Origin: Phaeosaccion multiseriatum
Lineage: Eukaryota > Ochrophyta, other classes
NCBI GenBank assembly: GCA_965112735.1
Contig: OZ218963.1
Span: 2,852,001-2,916,000 of the forward strand
Length of the DNA: 64,000 nucleotides
Direction: 5' to 3'
In this document: positions 31,608 through 43,400 of the stretch, in pieces
How positions within the stretch are numbered: the first letter of the stretch is position 1
Layout: each line of letters starts with the position of its first letter
Translations under genes and position numbers: made by a program
Notes under the pieces: model-generated
Databases searched by the model: none
What the model was told of the DNA's origin: nothing
Seen by the model: only the letters and a program-made list of their open reading frames with translations

Positions 31608-32550
31608 GGGGGGGGCTGTGCCCAACACTCGGCACCTGAAACTGCAGCAACGACTGCACGAATGGGACGCCAGGGTGCGAGACGTGCTGTGGGCGGGACT
31701 CTTTGCCCTCGCCTTCCTCATGTACACAACTGCGAGCGTTGCCATTCTGCAAACGTTTGAGTGCGACGGAAGACTCAACAGAGACACCTTCCCGAGCTAC
31801 CTCCGCGCCGACTACAGCATTGAGTGCCACACCACCAAACACGACCTCTACCGTGCCTACGCGGGGCTGATGATTCTCGTTTACCCCATCGGCGTTCCGC
31901 TTCTATTTGCTTGGCATCTCTGGCGAGGGAACAAGTCAATCCGCCACCCGGTGTTGCGCCAGACGGACCTTTCTATCCGACACTCGGTCTTTCTTTGGAG
32001 TCCGTACGCGCCTCGCTTCTTCACGTGGGAGTTGTTTGAGTGCTATCGGCGCATACAACTCACGGCCCTTCTCGTGTCGACCTTACCCGGCAACACTCAG
32101 CAAGTGGCCCTGGGCATGGTTCTGTCCATCGCCTGTTTCATTGCAGCGTTTTGGCGACCTTTCCGGCGGTGTATGGACTCTGTCGTCTATCTGTGTGGAG
32201 CAGCGGCGGTGTTTCTTGCCTTCCTTGCGGCCTATGTCATGCGAATTGGTACCTTGGACAAGGACGACAAGATACAGCAGCAGGTGGTGGGTGGTTTCCT
32301 GGTGTCCCTTAATCTTGCGCTCGTCATTGCGGCACTTCTGCAAATGAGAAAAGAGAGGAAAGAGCGAAGGGGCAGGGGGAGAGGAGGAAATGGGGGGGGG
32401 GGGCTCAGCAGCTATGTGGTGAGGATTGGGGGGGCGGAGACTCGAATGGGAGGAGCGGCGGAAGGTGGCAGGATGGGTGAGAAGACTGAAGGAGGGGGGG
32501 GGGCTGAAGAGCGCGAACAAGATTTCTTGTCCCACATGTTTGATGAGTAA
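28834..32550 (+). CDS. Large membrane protein: beta-helix/Pmp-like ectodomain plus multi-pass C-terminal domain
   Basis: Exons 28834-29758 and 29930-32550 give 1181 aa from this ATG. The first 200 residues contain GGG/GGA-type right-handed beta-helix rungs as in polymorphic outer membrane protein repeats (GGAVYAAAMSSIHLARCRVDGN, GGALYLAHRSSAYAEDTDFEGN). A Cys-rich stretch follows (CCAVGEYFSSESSECQGC ... CAVCRPGYYRVLGSRCHTC), then a TM helix near 335-360 and 2-3 helices to about 480. A roughly 450-residue low-complexity cytoplasmic loop (poly-Ser/Gly, poly-Ala, Asn/Asp repeats) leads to further TM helices with LFECYRRIQLTALLV and FWRPFRR. This Pmp-Cys-TM layout is common in stramenopile genomes with unknown function. 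No signal peptide follows the ATG. The in-frame upstream sequence is hydrophobic but has no ATG, so a 5' exon may be missing. The intron (29759-29929) carries (CA)n. Confidence 0.8.
29818..29912. repeat. (CA)n microsatellite in intron
   Basis: A CA run with CG interruptions fills most of the 171-bp intron 29759-29929. It keeps the frame open through the intron, so a plain ORF reading inserts a Thr-His repeat that is not in the protein. Confidence 0.95.
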
Positions 32551-32654
32551 TAAAGAGGAGGTTGTTCATTACGAGGAACCTCAGAGCTTCAAACAACACG
32601 TACGAGTAAGGAAGACAAAAGCAAAGTAGCTGTATTAAAGAAGAGGGTCACCAC

Positions 32655-32712
32655 ATACACATACATACATACATACATACATACATGCATACATACATAC
32701 ATACATACATAT
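32655..32712. repeat. (ACAT)n microsatellite between convergent stops
   Basis: An ATAC/ACAT tetranucleotide array lies in the 204-bp gap between the stop codons of the membrane protein (+) and NOL9 (-). Confidence 0.95.
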
Positions 32713-32754
32713 ACACATTCTAGGGCGTTTGCCTTCTCCCGATACCTCTCCTTT

Positions 32755-35700
32755 CTATGGCGCGCCGCGCTTCACAATATTGCTCCTCCCCTTGGCGTGC
32801 GAGCCCCCGACTCCATTCACGGCTTCCGCGGACAGATACGGCAATGACACCGAGCCAGCGGCATCAAACAGCATGTCAGTGGGGAGGTGCATCGCCCCCT
32901 TGCTCAGGCAAGTCACCCCCTCGAGTCTGTGCAGCGGCTCTGGAGTGAGGAGGAAGATCAAGCCTCTGCGAACATCGATGCTTCGCACAATGCCCAGCCC
33001 TAGGCAGGGAGCGAGAGCGGTGTGGCGGGGGGGGGGCAGCACGGGAGGCAGATGGCAAACGGGAGCGCCGTCGCCGCCACCACCGCTGCTGAGCACTGGC
33101 GCTCCACCGGCCTGCCTCTCTCCGTTGCCGCCACCACTGCTGCCGTCCTCGTCGGCCCCATCGCCAGTCGATGCACTCCCTACACGAACAGCAGCAACAG
33201 CAGGGGTGGAGCTATCGAGCTTCTCGGCGACGAGCCCCACCAGGGCCCCATTGAACACGCGCGGCATGAGCTGAGCACCGACGGCCCCGTTAATGACGTG
33301 GAGTCTGACGAGGTCCCCCGGCACCACAAAGGGAAGCTTGCACTGCAGCAGCCGGGCCACCTCCCCCAGAGGGTCGCACAGCATACCGTTCCGCACAGAA
33401 CGGTCTCGATCTCCAACCACCACACTTCCTGCCGTAGCAGCAGCAGCAACAGCAGCAGAGGTAGCCGTCACTCCGCCGTGCCCTCCACCACAGCTTCGTG
33501 GCCCTTCCTCTTCCTCTCCTCCTCCTCCTCCTCCTCCTCCTCCTCCTCCTCCTCCTCCTCCCCCTTCCCCTCCAAAATAAGCTGCCATCCGCAGAGTCCG
33601 CTGGTCCGCAGCGCTCGCTCTGCAGCTAGTGGCGCCAGGCTCCTCCCCTAGCAACCACGTAGCTACGGTATGCACGCGGCTGCCCCGTGGATAACGCCCG
33701 AGCTCGAAGGTCTTACCCACACTCGTTCCGAGAACCTGCACAATGTGTCGAGGAGCGACGGCGTCAATGGCCGCCCCGAGCAGCTCCGACCCCATCCCCT
33801 TTACCCACCCCAAAGTGTTCACCACAAGGGGCATCTCTGAGAGATCGGAGAGTGCCGCGGCTCCTCCTTCTCCTCCTCCTCCTCCTCCTCCTCCTCCTCC
33901 TCCTCCTCCTCGTCCTCCCCCTCCTCCTCCTCCCACGGCTCGACCTTCGCCCACGGCTGTGCTCTCCTCCCCTCGCTCTCCTTCCTCTCCTCGTCCTCCT
34001 TGCCCTCCCACTTGTCTGTATCTTGCTGCCAACCCCCTCACGGCCTCGCTGTACAGCAATGGCTCGCCCACCGGCGAATGCTCGCCAAGCCAAAAGGAAA
34101 GCAGCGGCGTGCGGAGCTGCGTGTATGGGGGGCCAAGCAGCGGCGCCGTAATGACGTGGATCGACACGAGTCCAGGAGGGGTGAGCTCGGGTTGGCCAAC
34201 GTCTATGTCCATAAAGGCCACCCTGCCCCACTGTGCGAGCATATGGTTCACGAGGTGTCGACAGAGGGTGCTCTTCCCAACCCCTTTCGCTCCACAGACG
34301 ACCGCAGACGGGGCCCTCAAGCCTCCACTGCTGACCCCTGAGGACGAACACGACGAAAGAGCCAGCGCTGCATTGGAGTCAGTGCTAATGGCGTGGACAG
34401 CCTCCAGCCAGCTCTCGTGCAGGCTCATGGGGCGAAGACCCTTGTTGTTCAGCGTAAGGCTGCTGTCGACCACTTGCAAGCCATCCACGTGAAGTTCGTA
34501 CACATCCTCGGGAATGCAAACAAAGGAGTCCATGCTTGCGCCCTCCTGCCCTTCGCCACCATCATGCTGCCGCTGCTGTTGGTCGAGCTGGTGATGGTAC
34601 TTATCTACCGACGTGAGGTGCTGGTGGTAAAGCGCATTCCCATCGTCCTTGGCCGTCAAAAAGTTCGCCCCTGCCAGTGAAGATAGAATTACAATGGCAG
34701 CAATATCCAATCCGCTTCTCTTCGTAGAGGCCGCAATGTCCTCTACGGCTGCTGCTACTGCTGCTACTGCTCCTCCTTCTTCTCCTCCTCCTCCTGCTGC
34801 TGCTGCTGCTGCTGCTGCCCCTGCCTCCACCGCAACTGCTGCATGCTCAGTTTGGTGGGCCCCTGCCCCTGCCGATACACTTTGGCGGCCATTCTCGTCG
34901 CTACTGTACGCATCCGCATCAGCATACTCGTCATTGTCCGCAGACGCAAAGGTCGCTCCTCCTGCCTTCAAGATGGGAAGACTCAGCCACCTTGGTGCAT
35001 GAAACGCGACCGCTGCGTGTCGGGGCCGCAAGTCCCACCCCAGCATGGAGGCACAGCCCCACACACACCGCACAGTGCCAGACCCGACCAGAGCAAGGTG
35101 CTCTCCTTCTTCCAATGCGAGAATCATGGTTTCTCCAACGTCACTATGGGGCGCGGCAGCAGAAGAAATGTGGTCACTGCTGCGGGACGCCCTCCCCTCC
35201 TCCTCGTCGCCGCTATCCTGGCCGCCGTTCCGACTCTTGCTCCTCCTGCTGTCGAACGTGCTCCTCCTGCTGAGCAGCCTGACCTTCTCAGGCGCCAGTC
35301 TCAAGTTGGTCATATCATATGCTGGGGAGGAAGCCTGTTGTGCCGCCTCCGCGGCGACACGTCGAGGGGGTACAAGCTCACCTTTTTGTCTACCGCTACC
35401 GCCACTGTTGCTGCTGCTACTACTCTGGCCTCCCTCGCTTTGACGCAGCTCATGTGGAGCATCGACACTGGTCTGGGGCCATTCGGAATACAGAGCATTT
35501 CAGAGGTTGGTGTGATCAGTCGGTCAGTCAGTCAGTCAGTCAGTCAGTCAGTCTCGCCATGCTCAGCATTTTTGTACCCCACCTCACCTCTTCCACAATG
35601 TCGTCGTCATCTGTCGTGTCACTGTCGTTGGGCACGTCTACACTCGGCGCCCCCTCACTGCTGCTGTAACTATCGCCTATACCTGGCCCCTCTTCCTCGG

Positions 35701-36055
35701 TCTCGAGGCTCATTCTCGCCACAGACGCTGCCCATGGTATTCCCATTCCTTTCCCCTCGGATCCAAGCTTGCTCTTCGTCCTGCCCTTCTCCCCCCTTCC
35801 ACCCGCCCCTTCTCCCCCCCTCCGTCCTCCTTTACCTCCGCGTACCCGACCCCGTCTGCTCTCCACAGTCTCCCCACCACCGCTTGTCTTAGCTTTCTTG
35901 GAGCCTGCTGCCGCACCAGAGGAAGCCTTAGCCCTGGCCCTCTTCTTCCCACCTCCTCCCAAGATAGCGAACATGCCCCCTGGGCTCGATGAGTGCTTGC
36001 TGCCATCCTCGTCCTCCTCTGATCCAGCGTCATTCCGCCGCCGCCTCCCGCTCAT
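32755..36055 (-). CDS. NOL9: NOL9/GRC3-type polynucleotide 5'-hydroxyl kinase
   Basis: Minus exons 36055-35588 and 35334-32755 give 1015 aa. The N-terminal 250 residues are low complexity and basic or acidic (KKRARAKA, Ser/Asp stretches), suiting nucleolar targeting. The kinase domain has the Walker A loop VVCGAKGVGKSTLCRHLVN near residue 497 and the lid/Walker B word FMDIDVGQPELTPPGLVSI about 30 residues later. PLVVNTLGWVKGMG and VQVLGTS follow, in the order seen in NOL9/GRC3/CLP1. Long Gly runs encoded by GGA repeats split the C-terminal half. Family members phosphorylate the 5'-OH left after ITS2 cleavage during 27S/32S pre-rRNA processing. The splice acceptor CACAACAG joins ...DDIVEE to ASSPAYDMTNL in phase; the intron carries a (TGAC)n run. 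Confidence 0.88.
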
Positions 36056-36164
36056 TTTGTGATTTTCCCCCCTTGAGTGCCATCTATCGGGGGGCTTTGG
36101 TTCACCTGTTGGTTCTCCAATCCTGGCGTACACGCGAGCTTGTGTGTGCTCAGAGCGAAAGAGA
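36056..36164. promoter_or_regulatory. Bidirectional promoter between NOL9 (-) and DUF924-TilS (+)
   Basis: 109 bp between divergent ATGs, the same spacing as at 25503-25611. No TATA word is obvious; the segment has CTATCGGGGGG and a TGTGTGTGCTC run. It links two predicted RNA-processing genes. Confidence 0.5.
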
Positions 36165-39100
36165 ATGACACGCCAGGCGCAGGAGGTGTTGGAATATTGG
36201 TTCGTCGGGGACAGCCTCGCGAACTATGCAAAGAAGTGGTTTCCCTCTTCCGACATACGAGGAGAGGTTGACAAAGCAGTCACAGGTGCGATTGGAGAGC
36301 CTCTGCTCTCTCACACTCTCGTTGAAGCGTACATGCTCTCATCCCGTTCCGGTACATACGTCTTTCTACCTCCCCTACTATACAACCTACAGATAGATTC
36401 TCCTCTCTCCTGGCAGCAGCCGAGACTGGTGCTCTCAGCGAGAGTTGGGCAACCACTGCCCACCATACCCTTGCCCTAATTCTAGTGCTAGACCAATTCT
36501 CTCGGCACATCTACCGAGACCGAGAAGACAGGGATGCCCGCGTAGCCGTCTGTGACGGACTCGCTGTACAAATAGGTGAGGAGGCAGGAGGAGTGGGTGG
36601 ATTTAATTGATGAGACGGAGATGATGAAAGCGTTTGTCGTCTCCTCACATCCTCTGTCCGCTGTCGACAGCTGAGGCGGCGTTGGAGAAGGGCATGCATC
36701 ACTCACTGTCTCCACTCGAGCATGTCTTCATGCTCATGCCGCTCCGCCACTCCGCCACCTTGGAACGCCTGCAAGTCGTCATGGCACACATAAAAGGTAT
36801 GTATGGGGCACTCCTTGGGCTGTCGAGGGGTGGAGGAGGACTGCATTCCTATGTACTTTGCTTGACTCGCTTGCTTTATAAAGTCACTTGCCAAAGCAAG
36901 CGAGTGAAGGTCCCTTGTGTCTGTCTTCAGGACGCCTTCCTGCTGTGCGCCCCATCTGTCCCTATCTCCCCTCCGGTCACAATCCTTCTTCTCCTCACAC
37001 ACACACACACACACATGCCTGCCTGCCTCTCCTCCCCAGACAAGACCACTGAGCAGGAGGCCACCTCGACAATCCTGACAAAGTTTGAGCGAGCCACGCT
37101 TCGTAGCCTGCGCGAGGCTGAGGATCGACAAAAAGTGATTGACGGCGACGGCGAGGTGTGGGAGCACCACGGCTTTGCCGCTGACGAGAGCAACATGAGG
37201 CGCCATCCTCTGTTCATAGCGGTGCAGCGCTTTGTCTCTCAGAAACTGCAGCACCAAAGTAGTGGTGTGAACTGCGGTAGTGGTGGTAGCTCCCTCGGCG
37301 GCAGTGGGGGTATGAGCAACCCAGCCACCCCAGGCCGGCGAAGGAGAAAGAAGTTCCAGCCACCAGGCGATCTCAGGGATGGAGAGCCTTGCGGTGCACC
37401 CGCTAGTGAGCAGCACATGGAGCACGGACCAAGTGACGACTTGGGTGGGGGTGGTGTTCGAGAGGGGGAGAAGGGGAGCTGTTGTAACAACAGCGCTGCT
37501 GCTGCTGCTCAAGACTCTACTACCGTATGTGAAGCACCGTCTTCATCACAGGCTTCCGCAGAGCATGGGGGTGGGGCTGATGAAAGGAAGGACAAGGATT
37601 GCTGTAAGGGCCACTCGTCACCCAGCGACGCTCTTCGAAAGTCACTCATTGTGTCTCTCTCTGGGGGAGTCGACTCAATGGTGCTCTGCAAGATACTCAT
37701 CGCGCTGCGAAACAGTCAGGCCATTCCTGGCTTGGAGAAGATACTGGCAGTGCACATTGACTACGCGAATCGGGAGGAGAGTGGCCGGGAGGCGGACAGC
37801 GTGGAGGACTGGTGCGAGGGGCTGGGGGTGCGATTCTGCAAGAGAGTGGTAGGCGAAGTAAGTAGGGGCAAGACGAATAGAGAGGAGTACGAGAGAGTGT
37901 CGAGGTCGGCACGCTACGACATGTACACAGAAGTGATGCAGAGGGAGAGGGAGCAAGAGGGGCGGGACTGCCCGGCGGCGTTGCTCGGTCACCACCAGGG
38001 AGACTTGGAGGAGAACGTCATTAGTAACGCCATGCGTGGCAAGAGTCTGCTCTCCCTCTCGGGTATGACCTCGGAGGGTGTCGTCAATGGCGTGTGCGTA
38101 TGGCGGCCCATGCTCCCCTTGAACAAAGACGTGGTGTTGGACTTTGCCCATCGCTATGGAGTGCCTTACTTGAAGGACACCACCCCTTCCTGGTCCACTC
38201 GGGGTCGGCTGAGGAATGCGCTGCTGCCGCTGCTCAAGGAACTGTATGGAGACGGTGTGCACAGATGCCTGGCTGGAATGGCGCGGGAGGCGGACGAACT
38301 TAACGCCATGGTCAACGAACAGGTCAGGGGACGCGGAGTAGGAGGGCGGGGAAGAGGAGAGGAGGGGCGTAGTTGGTACAGAGTGAACATCCCCCTGCCC
38401 CCCTGCCCCCCTGCGTACAAAGCCTTTCGCGGGGTTGTGCTTTCCCCTCTCCTAAACCTTTCCCCCCCACGGCTTTCGTTTTCACCTTACCTACTTCCTG
38501 CTGTGCTGCTCTCATACACATCATTTCATTACAAACAAAAAGCTGTTCGCCCCGGTGCTGCGCAGTATTGTTCGACTGCCGCTGGGATGTCGTCTCGACA
38601 CCACGCCTTACCGGACGCAGGGAGAGTTCTTTTGGAGAAGCGTTCTTCGCCATCTGCTGCACTCGATGGGTCAAGCCATGGTCAGGGACTCCTCTTTGGA
38701 GTGTTTTTTGGATGTGTTGCATGGGAGGAGAGTCAAGCCCGACCGCTGGCTCGAGCTGAGGAAGGGGCACTGCGCACGCTTTGAAGGCGCTCAACTGTTC
38801 GTGCTAGACCAGCGGGTGAGTGAGATCATGAGGGAGGGAGGGAGGGAAGGAGGGAGGAAGGGAGGGAGAGAGGGAGGGGGTGAGTGAGGGAGTGAGTGGG
38901 TGGGTGAGTGAGTGAGTGAGTGAGTGAGTGAGTGAGGAAGTTGATCCTCACGCAGTCGATCCTGTCGATATGCCTTTGGTTTGGCTGCCTTCCCTTTACT
39001 CAGCTTGAGGCCGCCAAGCCTGACTTTGCCAAATACGATGGGCAACTCGTGCCCGTAGCGCCAGCACTCGCACAGCGGAGGGGGGGTGGAAGTAGGTATG

Positions 39101-39939
39101 TTGCTGAGCCTCCCGGCGGCGGGGGAACGATAGAGGAGCACCACGAGCAGCAGGAGGCTGTTGGAACAGCTGGACAACAAGAACGAGAGCAACAACAGCA
39201 ACAACGACAAGAGGACCAGGAGAAGGAGGAGGAGGAGGAGGAGGAGGAGGAGGAGGAGGAGGAGGAGGAGGAGGAGGAGGAGGAGGAGGACGACGACCAA
39301 GTAGCAGCAGTGGCTGTTGGGCCGTGGAGGATCTCCGCCCGCGAGACGGGGCAGCAGTACTCCAACGAGGAGTTTCACGAGCACGGCAGGGGCAAGGGTA
39401 GGCTGGCAGCGCTCTTGGTGCGCCCCTTTGAGAGCGTCGAAGAGTTCATGTGTGGACACTTCTCCTTCTGCGTCGCAATGCCTCTCGAGGCCATCGAAGC
39501 AGAGGCCGGGGCAGAGGCCGGGGCAGAGGGTGAGGCAGAGGGTGAGGCCGGGGCGAAGGGTGGGGCAGAGGAACAGGGCCCAAGCCGCGCTACTGACAAC
39601 GGCGAGCACGTTTGCAATGAGAAGGGAGTTGGTACCGACCCTGAGACCGATGCTCATGTTGACAGGAGGGGTGATGCTCATGTTGACAGGAGGGGTGGTG
39701 GTGGTGGTGGTGCTGCTGCTGGTGGTGGTGCTGCTGCTGCTGCTGTTGCCCGGGAGAATGTGTTGCAGGTGCAGCAGACACCCCGGGAGCCGCAGTTGTG
39801 CTGGAAGGGCGTGGACAGTCGGTTACGAGCTGCGATACCGATGGTTGAAGCCGTGGGCTGGGCCGACGGCTGCTCGGCTTCTTCCGCGGCCGGAGGGGTG
39901 AAGCTGGTCCGAGTAACGTACCAGTGGATGCCGGAGTAA
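36165..39939 (+). CDS. Fusion protein: DUF924 domain + TilS-like PP-loop ATPase (tRNA-lysidine synthase family)
   Basis: Exons 36165-36285, 36393-36575, 36671-36796, 37040-38322, 38543-38815 and 39004-39939; phases close to 973 aa. Residues 1-145 are DUF924: VLEYWFVG near the start, KKWFPS, LILVLDQFSRHIYRD, and LEHVFMLMPLRHSA (usually FLYMPLEHSE). A linker with Ser/Gly-rich parts follows. The PP-loop SLSGGVDSMVLCK is near 345-358, then VHIDYANREESGREADSVEDWC, EEYERVSRSARY, LLGHHQGDLEENVISNAMRG, VWRPMLPLNKDVVLDFAHRYGVPYLKD and LRNALLPLL, in TilS order. TilS uses ATP and lysine to make lysidine at C34 of tRNA-Ile(CAU), normally a bacterial or organellar reaction. The usual HHxDDQxE is HHQGDLEE here. 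The C-terminal third has a poly-Glu run (about 39220-39290) and no family I know. A donor-like GTAAGT overlaps the stop, so a further exon is possible. Confidence 0.85.
38816..38936. repeat. GTGAGT/GAGGGAG-type tetranucleotide tract at a splice donor
   Basis: Directly after the exon-5 donor GTGAGTGAG the intron carries (GGGA)n and (GTGA)n repeats, so several overlapping GTGAGT donor-like sites follow the real one. Confidence 0.9.
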
Positions 39940-40460
39940 GTAAGAATAAGTAGGACGTCAAGGCGTACGTAATCGAAACTCACTCCTCCTGTGTGTGCCT
40001 CGTTTCGATTCGTCTGGGCTAGGCGGAGCTGGGGTTGGCGCAAGGCTGTGTCTAAATGTGTGTGTGCACCGAGTCGGAAGCTTCGAAGCAAGTCTTGTAC
40101 TTCCCCTCCCCCCTCCCCCCCTCTCTCTCTCTCGTTGCCGCACACAACGTGCTGTTTGTGCTGAACTCTCTTCTCTTTGCGGTCCTCTTTGACTCTGCCA
40201 TCACCACACATGGCGCTTGCAGGCCTTGGGGGAGGGGGGGGAGGGAGGCGCGTAGACTGTTCACACCAAGAAACAAGTTAATAAAACAATGTCGAAACTT
40301 GTCATCGGCCCCTGACATGCTTCTGAGGCGACCCTGCTTCCTGCTTCTGGCGGGCGCCAGCCGGCCTGCTTCCTGCTTCTGGGCTGGCCTGTCTCAGAAG
40401 CATGTCAGGGGCCGATTGTCAGACCTAATAACTGAAACTGAAACTGAGTCAGAGCTCAGC
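39940..40460. other. Convergent intergenic region with a foldback element
   Basis: 521 bp between the stop codons of the DUF924-TilS gene (+) and the ARM-repeat gene (-). It holds a pyrimidine-rich patch (about 40100-40135) and the perfect-arm foldback element at 40304-40416. No gene. Confidence 0.65.
40304..40416. mobile_element. Foldback element with perfect 24-nt arms, CCCCTGAC family, 113 bp
   Basis: ATCGGCCCCTGACATGCTTC plus TGAG at 40304-40327 is matched exactly, inverted, at 40393-40416. The interior has GCTTCCTGCTTCTGG twice and a GCGCC centre. TTGTC occurs immediately left (40299-40303) and again at the right end (40415-40419, overlapping the last element bases), a possible target duplication. 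No coding capacity. Confidence 0.85.
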
Positions 40461-43400
40461 TCAGCCTCCACTCCTCGCTTCTGCACGGGCGTTTGACGCC
40501 CTCACCAAGCCTGTTGCTGCCCCTTCCGCCTCGTCAAGGGGCGTGTTAAGGTCTTGGATGGCAATCTTCTCCACCGGTACGCGTAGTTTGAAAAAGCCGT
40601 CCTCGTCGTCCTCGCCCTCGTCCTCGTCCTCGGCCCCACCGCCTCTTGCAAGCGACGAGCTTCCCCCCCCCCCACGCCCGCCTGTTCCGTGCGAACCCGT
40701 TCCGCCGCTAGTATTGAAATCTAGCCTGTTCTTGTCCGATGAGTGCTTGCCCTTGCCTTTATTCGCCGCCTTGCCCTTGCCAGACACCGGGACTCCCGAC
40801 TGCCCCTTCTTGCGGTCTCCTGCCCCGCCCCCAGGCTTGACGATTCGCCGACACTCTGAGGCAATCTCTGCCTGAAGAGCAGACAGCTCTACCTGGGCCT
40901 GAGGCACCACCATTGCCCCCTTTCCACTGCCCTGACCCACGACCTCGTTGACCCAATTGGGCGTTGCTTCCAAGACCAGAGGCTCTGTAGCAGCGGCCAT
41001 AGGAGTCCATTCCTTCAAGTCGGATGTGGATGGTTCAGGCGCCATGTGGTCAGCGCCTCCGATGAGAGAGTTGTCGTCGGTGTTCAGGAGAGAGACGAGC
41101 ACCTTTTGTTTTGCGTCAGTAGTGCGGTAGAGGTGTGAGGTTTTCAGAAGCAGCGGTGGGGAGGGGGAGGGAGGGAGGGAGGGAGGGAGGGAGGGGAGGG
41201 AGGGAGGGAGGGAGAGAGGGAGAGAGGGGGGGAGGGAGGGGGGGAGGGATGGGGGGGGGGAGGGAGGGAGGGAGGGAGAGAGGGAGAGGGGGAGAGAGGG
41301 GGAGAGGGGGGGAGGGGAGGGAGGGAGGGGGGGTAGGGAGGGAGAGATAGAGGGAGAGAGGGGGGAAGGGGAGGGAGGGAGGGACGGAGGGACAGAGGGA
41401 CAGAGGAAACGAAGTGAGGGCGACACCCATCAACATCAGGTTTGAATTGAACTTCAAAGGGTCAAATGGAGAGGCAGGAGCAAGACTGCTGCCTCATGTG
41501 TACGGCAGTAAGCCTCGGGAGAGAGAAACTAAAACTCAACTTGAAAGTCCTTAGCTACATACCTTGACCAATTTCTCGTTGAGGGTCACCATCTCCGGCG
41601 GCATTTGATTGATCGCTGTGCTGCAAAGGATGTTGAGCTGCTCGTTGTCGGGGTTGCTGTCTACCAGCTCCATAATCACCGACAGCAAATTGTCTGTTTC
41701 AGGGAAGGGAGGGAGGGAGGGAATGGGTGGGTGAGCGAGTAAGTGTGTGAGTGAGTGAGTGAGTGAGTGAGTGCGTGAGTGAGTGAGTGAATGAGTGAGT
41801 GAGTGAGGTAGTGAGTGAGTGAGTGAGTAAGTGAGTGAGATTTCAGGAGCAGACAGGGAGAGCAGTAAGTCGAAGCGACCGGTCTGAGCAAACATGCACA
41901 CAGCAGGGTAGGGTGGGGCGGGGGTAGGTATCTGTCGATAGTCTGCGCGGCGGAGTCGAATAGTAGGGCTTGAGATAGACAAAGAGGAGGAAGACGAAAC
42001 AGACGGAGAAGAAACACAAAAGACGAGTGCAATTTGACGCGTGGGAAGGGAAGAGAAAGGCGAGGAGGCCATAGAGAGAGCCACTTACGATTGGCGACAA
42101 TCGAAAGGCTGGCCGAATGGGAGGTGATCTTCAGAAAGGTCTTTGCCACATTGATCTTTGTGTCGTCCTGCTCGCTTCGAGCAAGCTTCTCCAGCACCTG
42201 TTGGGATACAAGCGAGGACAAAAGGTTGGGATGTAAGTCAATGACAAGAAACGGAAGACGGGAGATGGGCGCGGCGATCCAGACACGTGCAAAGAGGCTG
42301 AATGGGGGTGGAGGGAGCGTGAGACCTGCGATGTTCGACTTCTCTCTCCTGACACCAGATACATGGCGCCCCTCCTTCGGTCCTTTCAGTCCGACCTACC
42401 TTGGCGATGTGCTCTCCGTCCACTGCCATCCGGCTCATGGCCTCGTCTTGGAGGAAGACATTGAGACACACCACACTGCAGCGGTAGAACACTGAAGAGC
42501 AAAGAGGAGGCAGGGGCCGTGGGGGCGGGAAGGGATGGGTAGGTAGGTAGGTAGGTAGGTAGGTAGATAGGTAAGAAGGAGGTAGGTAGGAAGGAAGGGA
42601 GGGGGGAAGGAAGGAGCCAGTGCTGGGTGGGGAGAGAAGAGAGAGAAGCGGAGAGGAAGAAAAGGTTGATTTATGAAACGGATATTTATAGTCGCTCTTC
42701 AACAACTTCACTCCCTTCCCTCTCACCGTGCTTGGTGAGGCCCAGCACATCCTCCAAAGTGAGCCAAAATAGGGCCTCCGCCACCTGCCCCTCGGCCAAG
42801 CTCTCCGCCAATTCAGGGGAGTTGGCAAGCCGACAGTACGCAGCTGCCACATCTAGCTTGATTTCTCCGAGCTCACACCTTGGAGAGAAGATGCCGGAGA
42901 GGGAGGGAGGGATGGGGAGGGAGAAGGAGGGAGAAAGAGGCAGAGGAGGGGGGGTAGGAGAGCGCGGGAGAGAGAGCCAGGGAGGGAGAGAGAGAAGAAG
43001 GGAGAGGCGAAGGCGCGTTCAATGATGAGGGAGAGGCACAGAGCTTCAGAGCTCTCACGGACAGAGCATTGTACGCGTGTTGTGCGTCTGAAGGCAGCGC
43101 TAACAGATGGGAGAGAAAGAAAGGAGCAGTCCATCCCCCCGTTGCTGTCCGGGGCCAAGAAAACTACTACATGGCACCCTCTCGTCTCCCGCCTCCTCCA
43201 CCACTAGAGAAGAAAGTGACGTATGCGTTTTCTGTAACGCTAAAACACTTACTTTGCGAGCTTTACAAGCGCCGTGAGGGCCCCCTCTTTGACCATTCGA
43301 TCTCGCCCCTTGCGAAAGGCAAGCATGTCACGAAGCGCCTTCGCAACAAGAAGCTTGTCCTCCTCCGACTGAATGGCCTTGAGCAGGGCGACAAGCGCGT

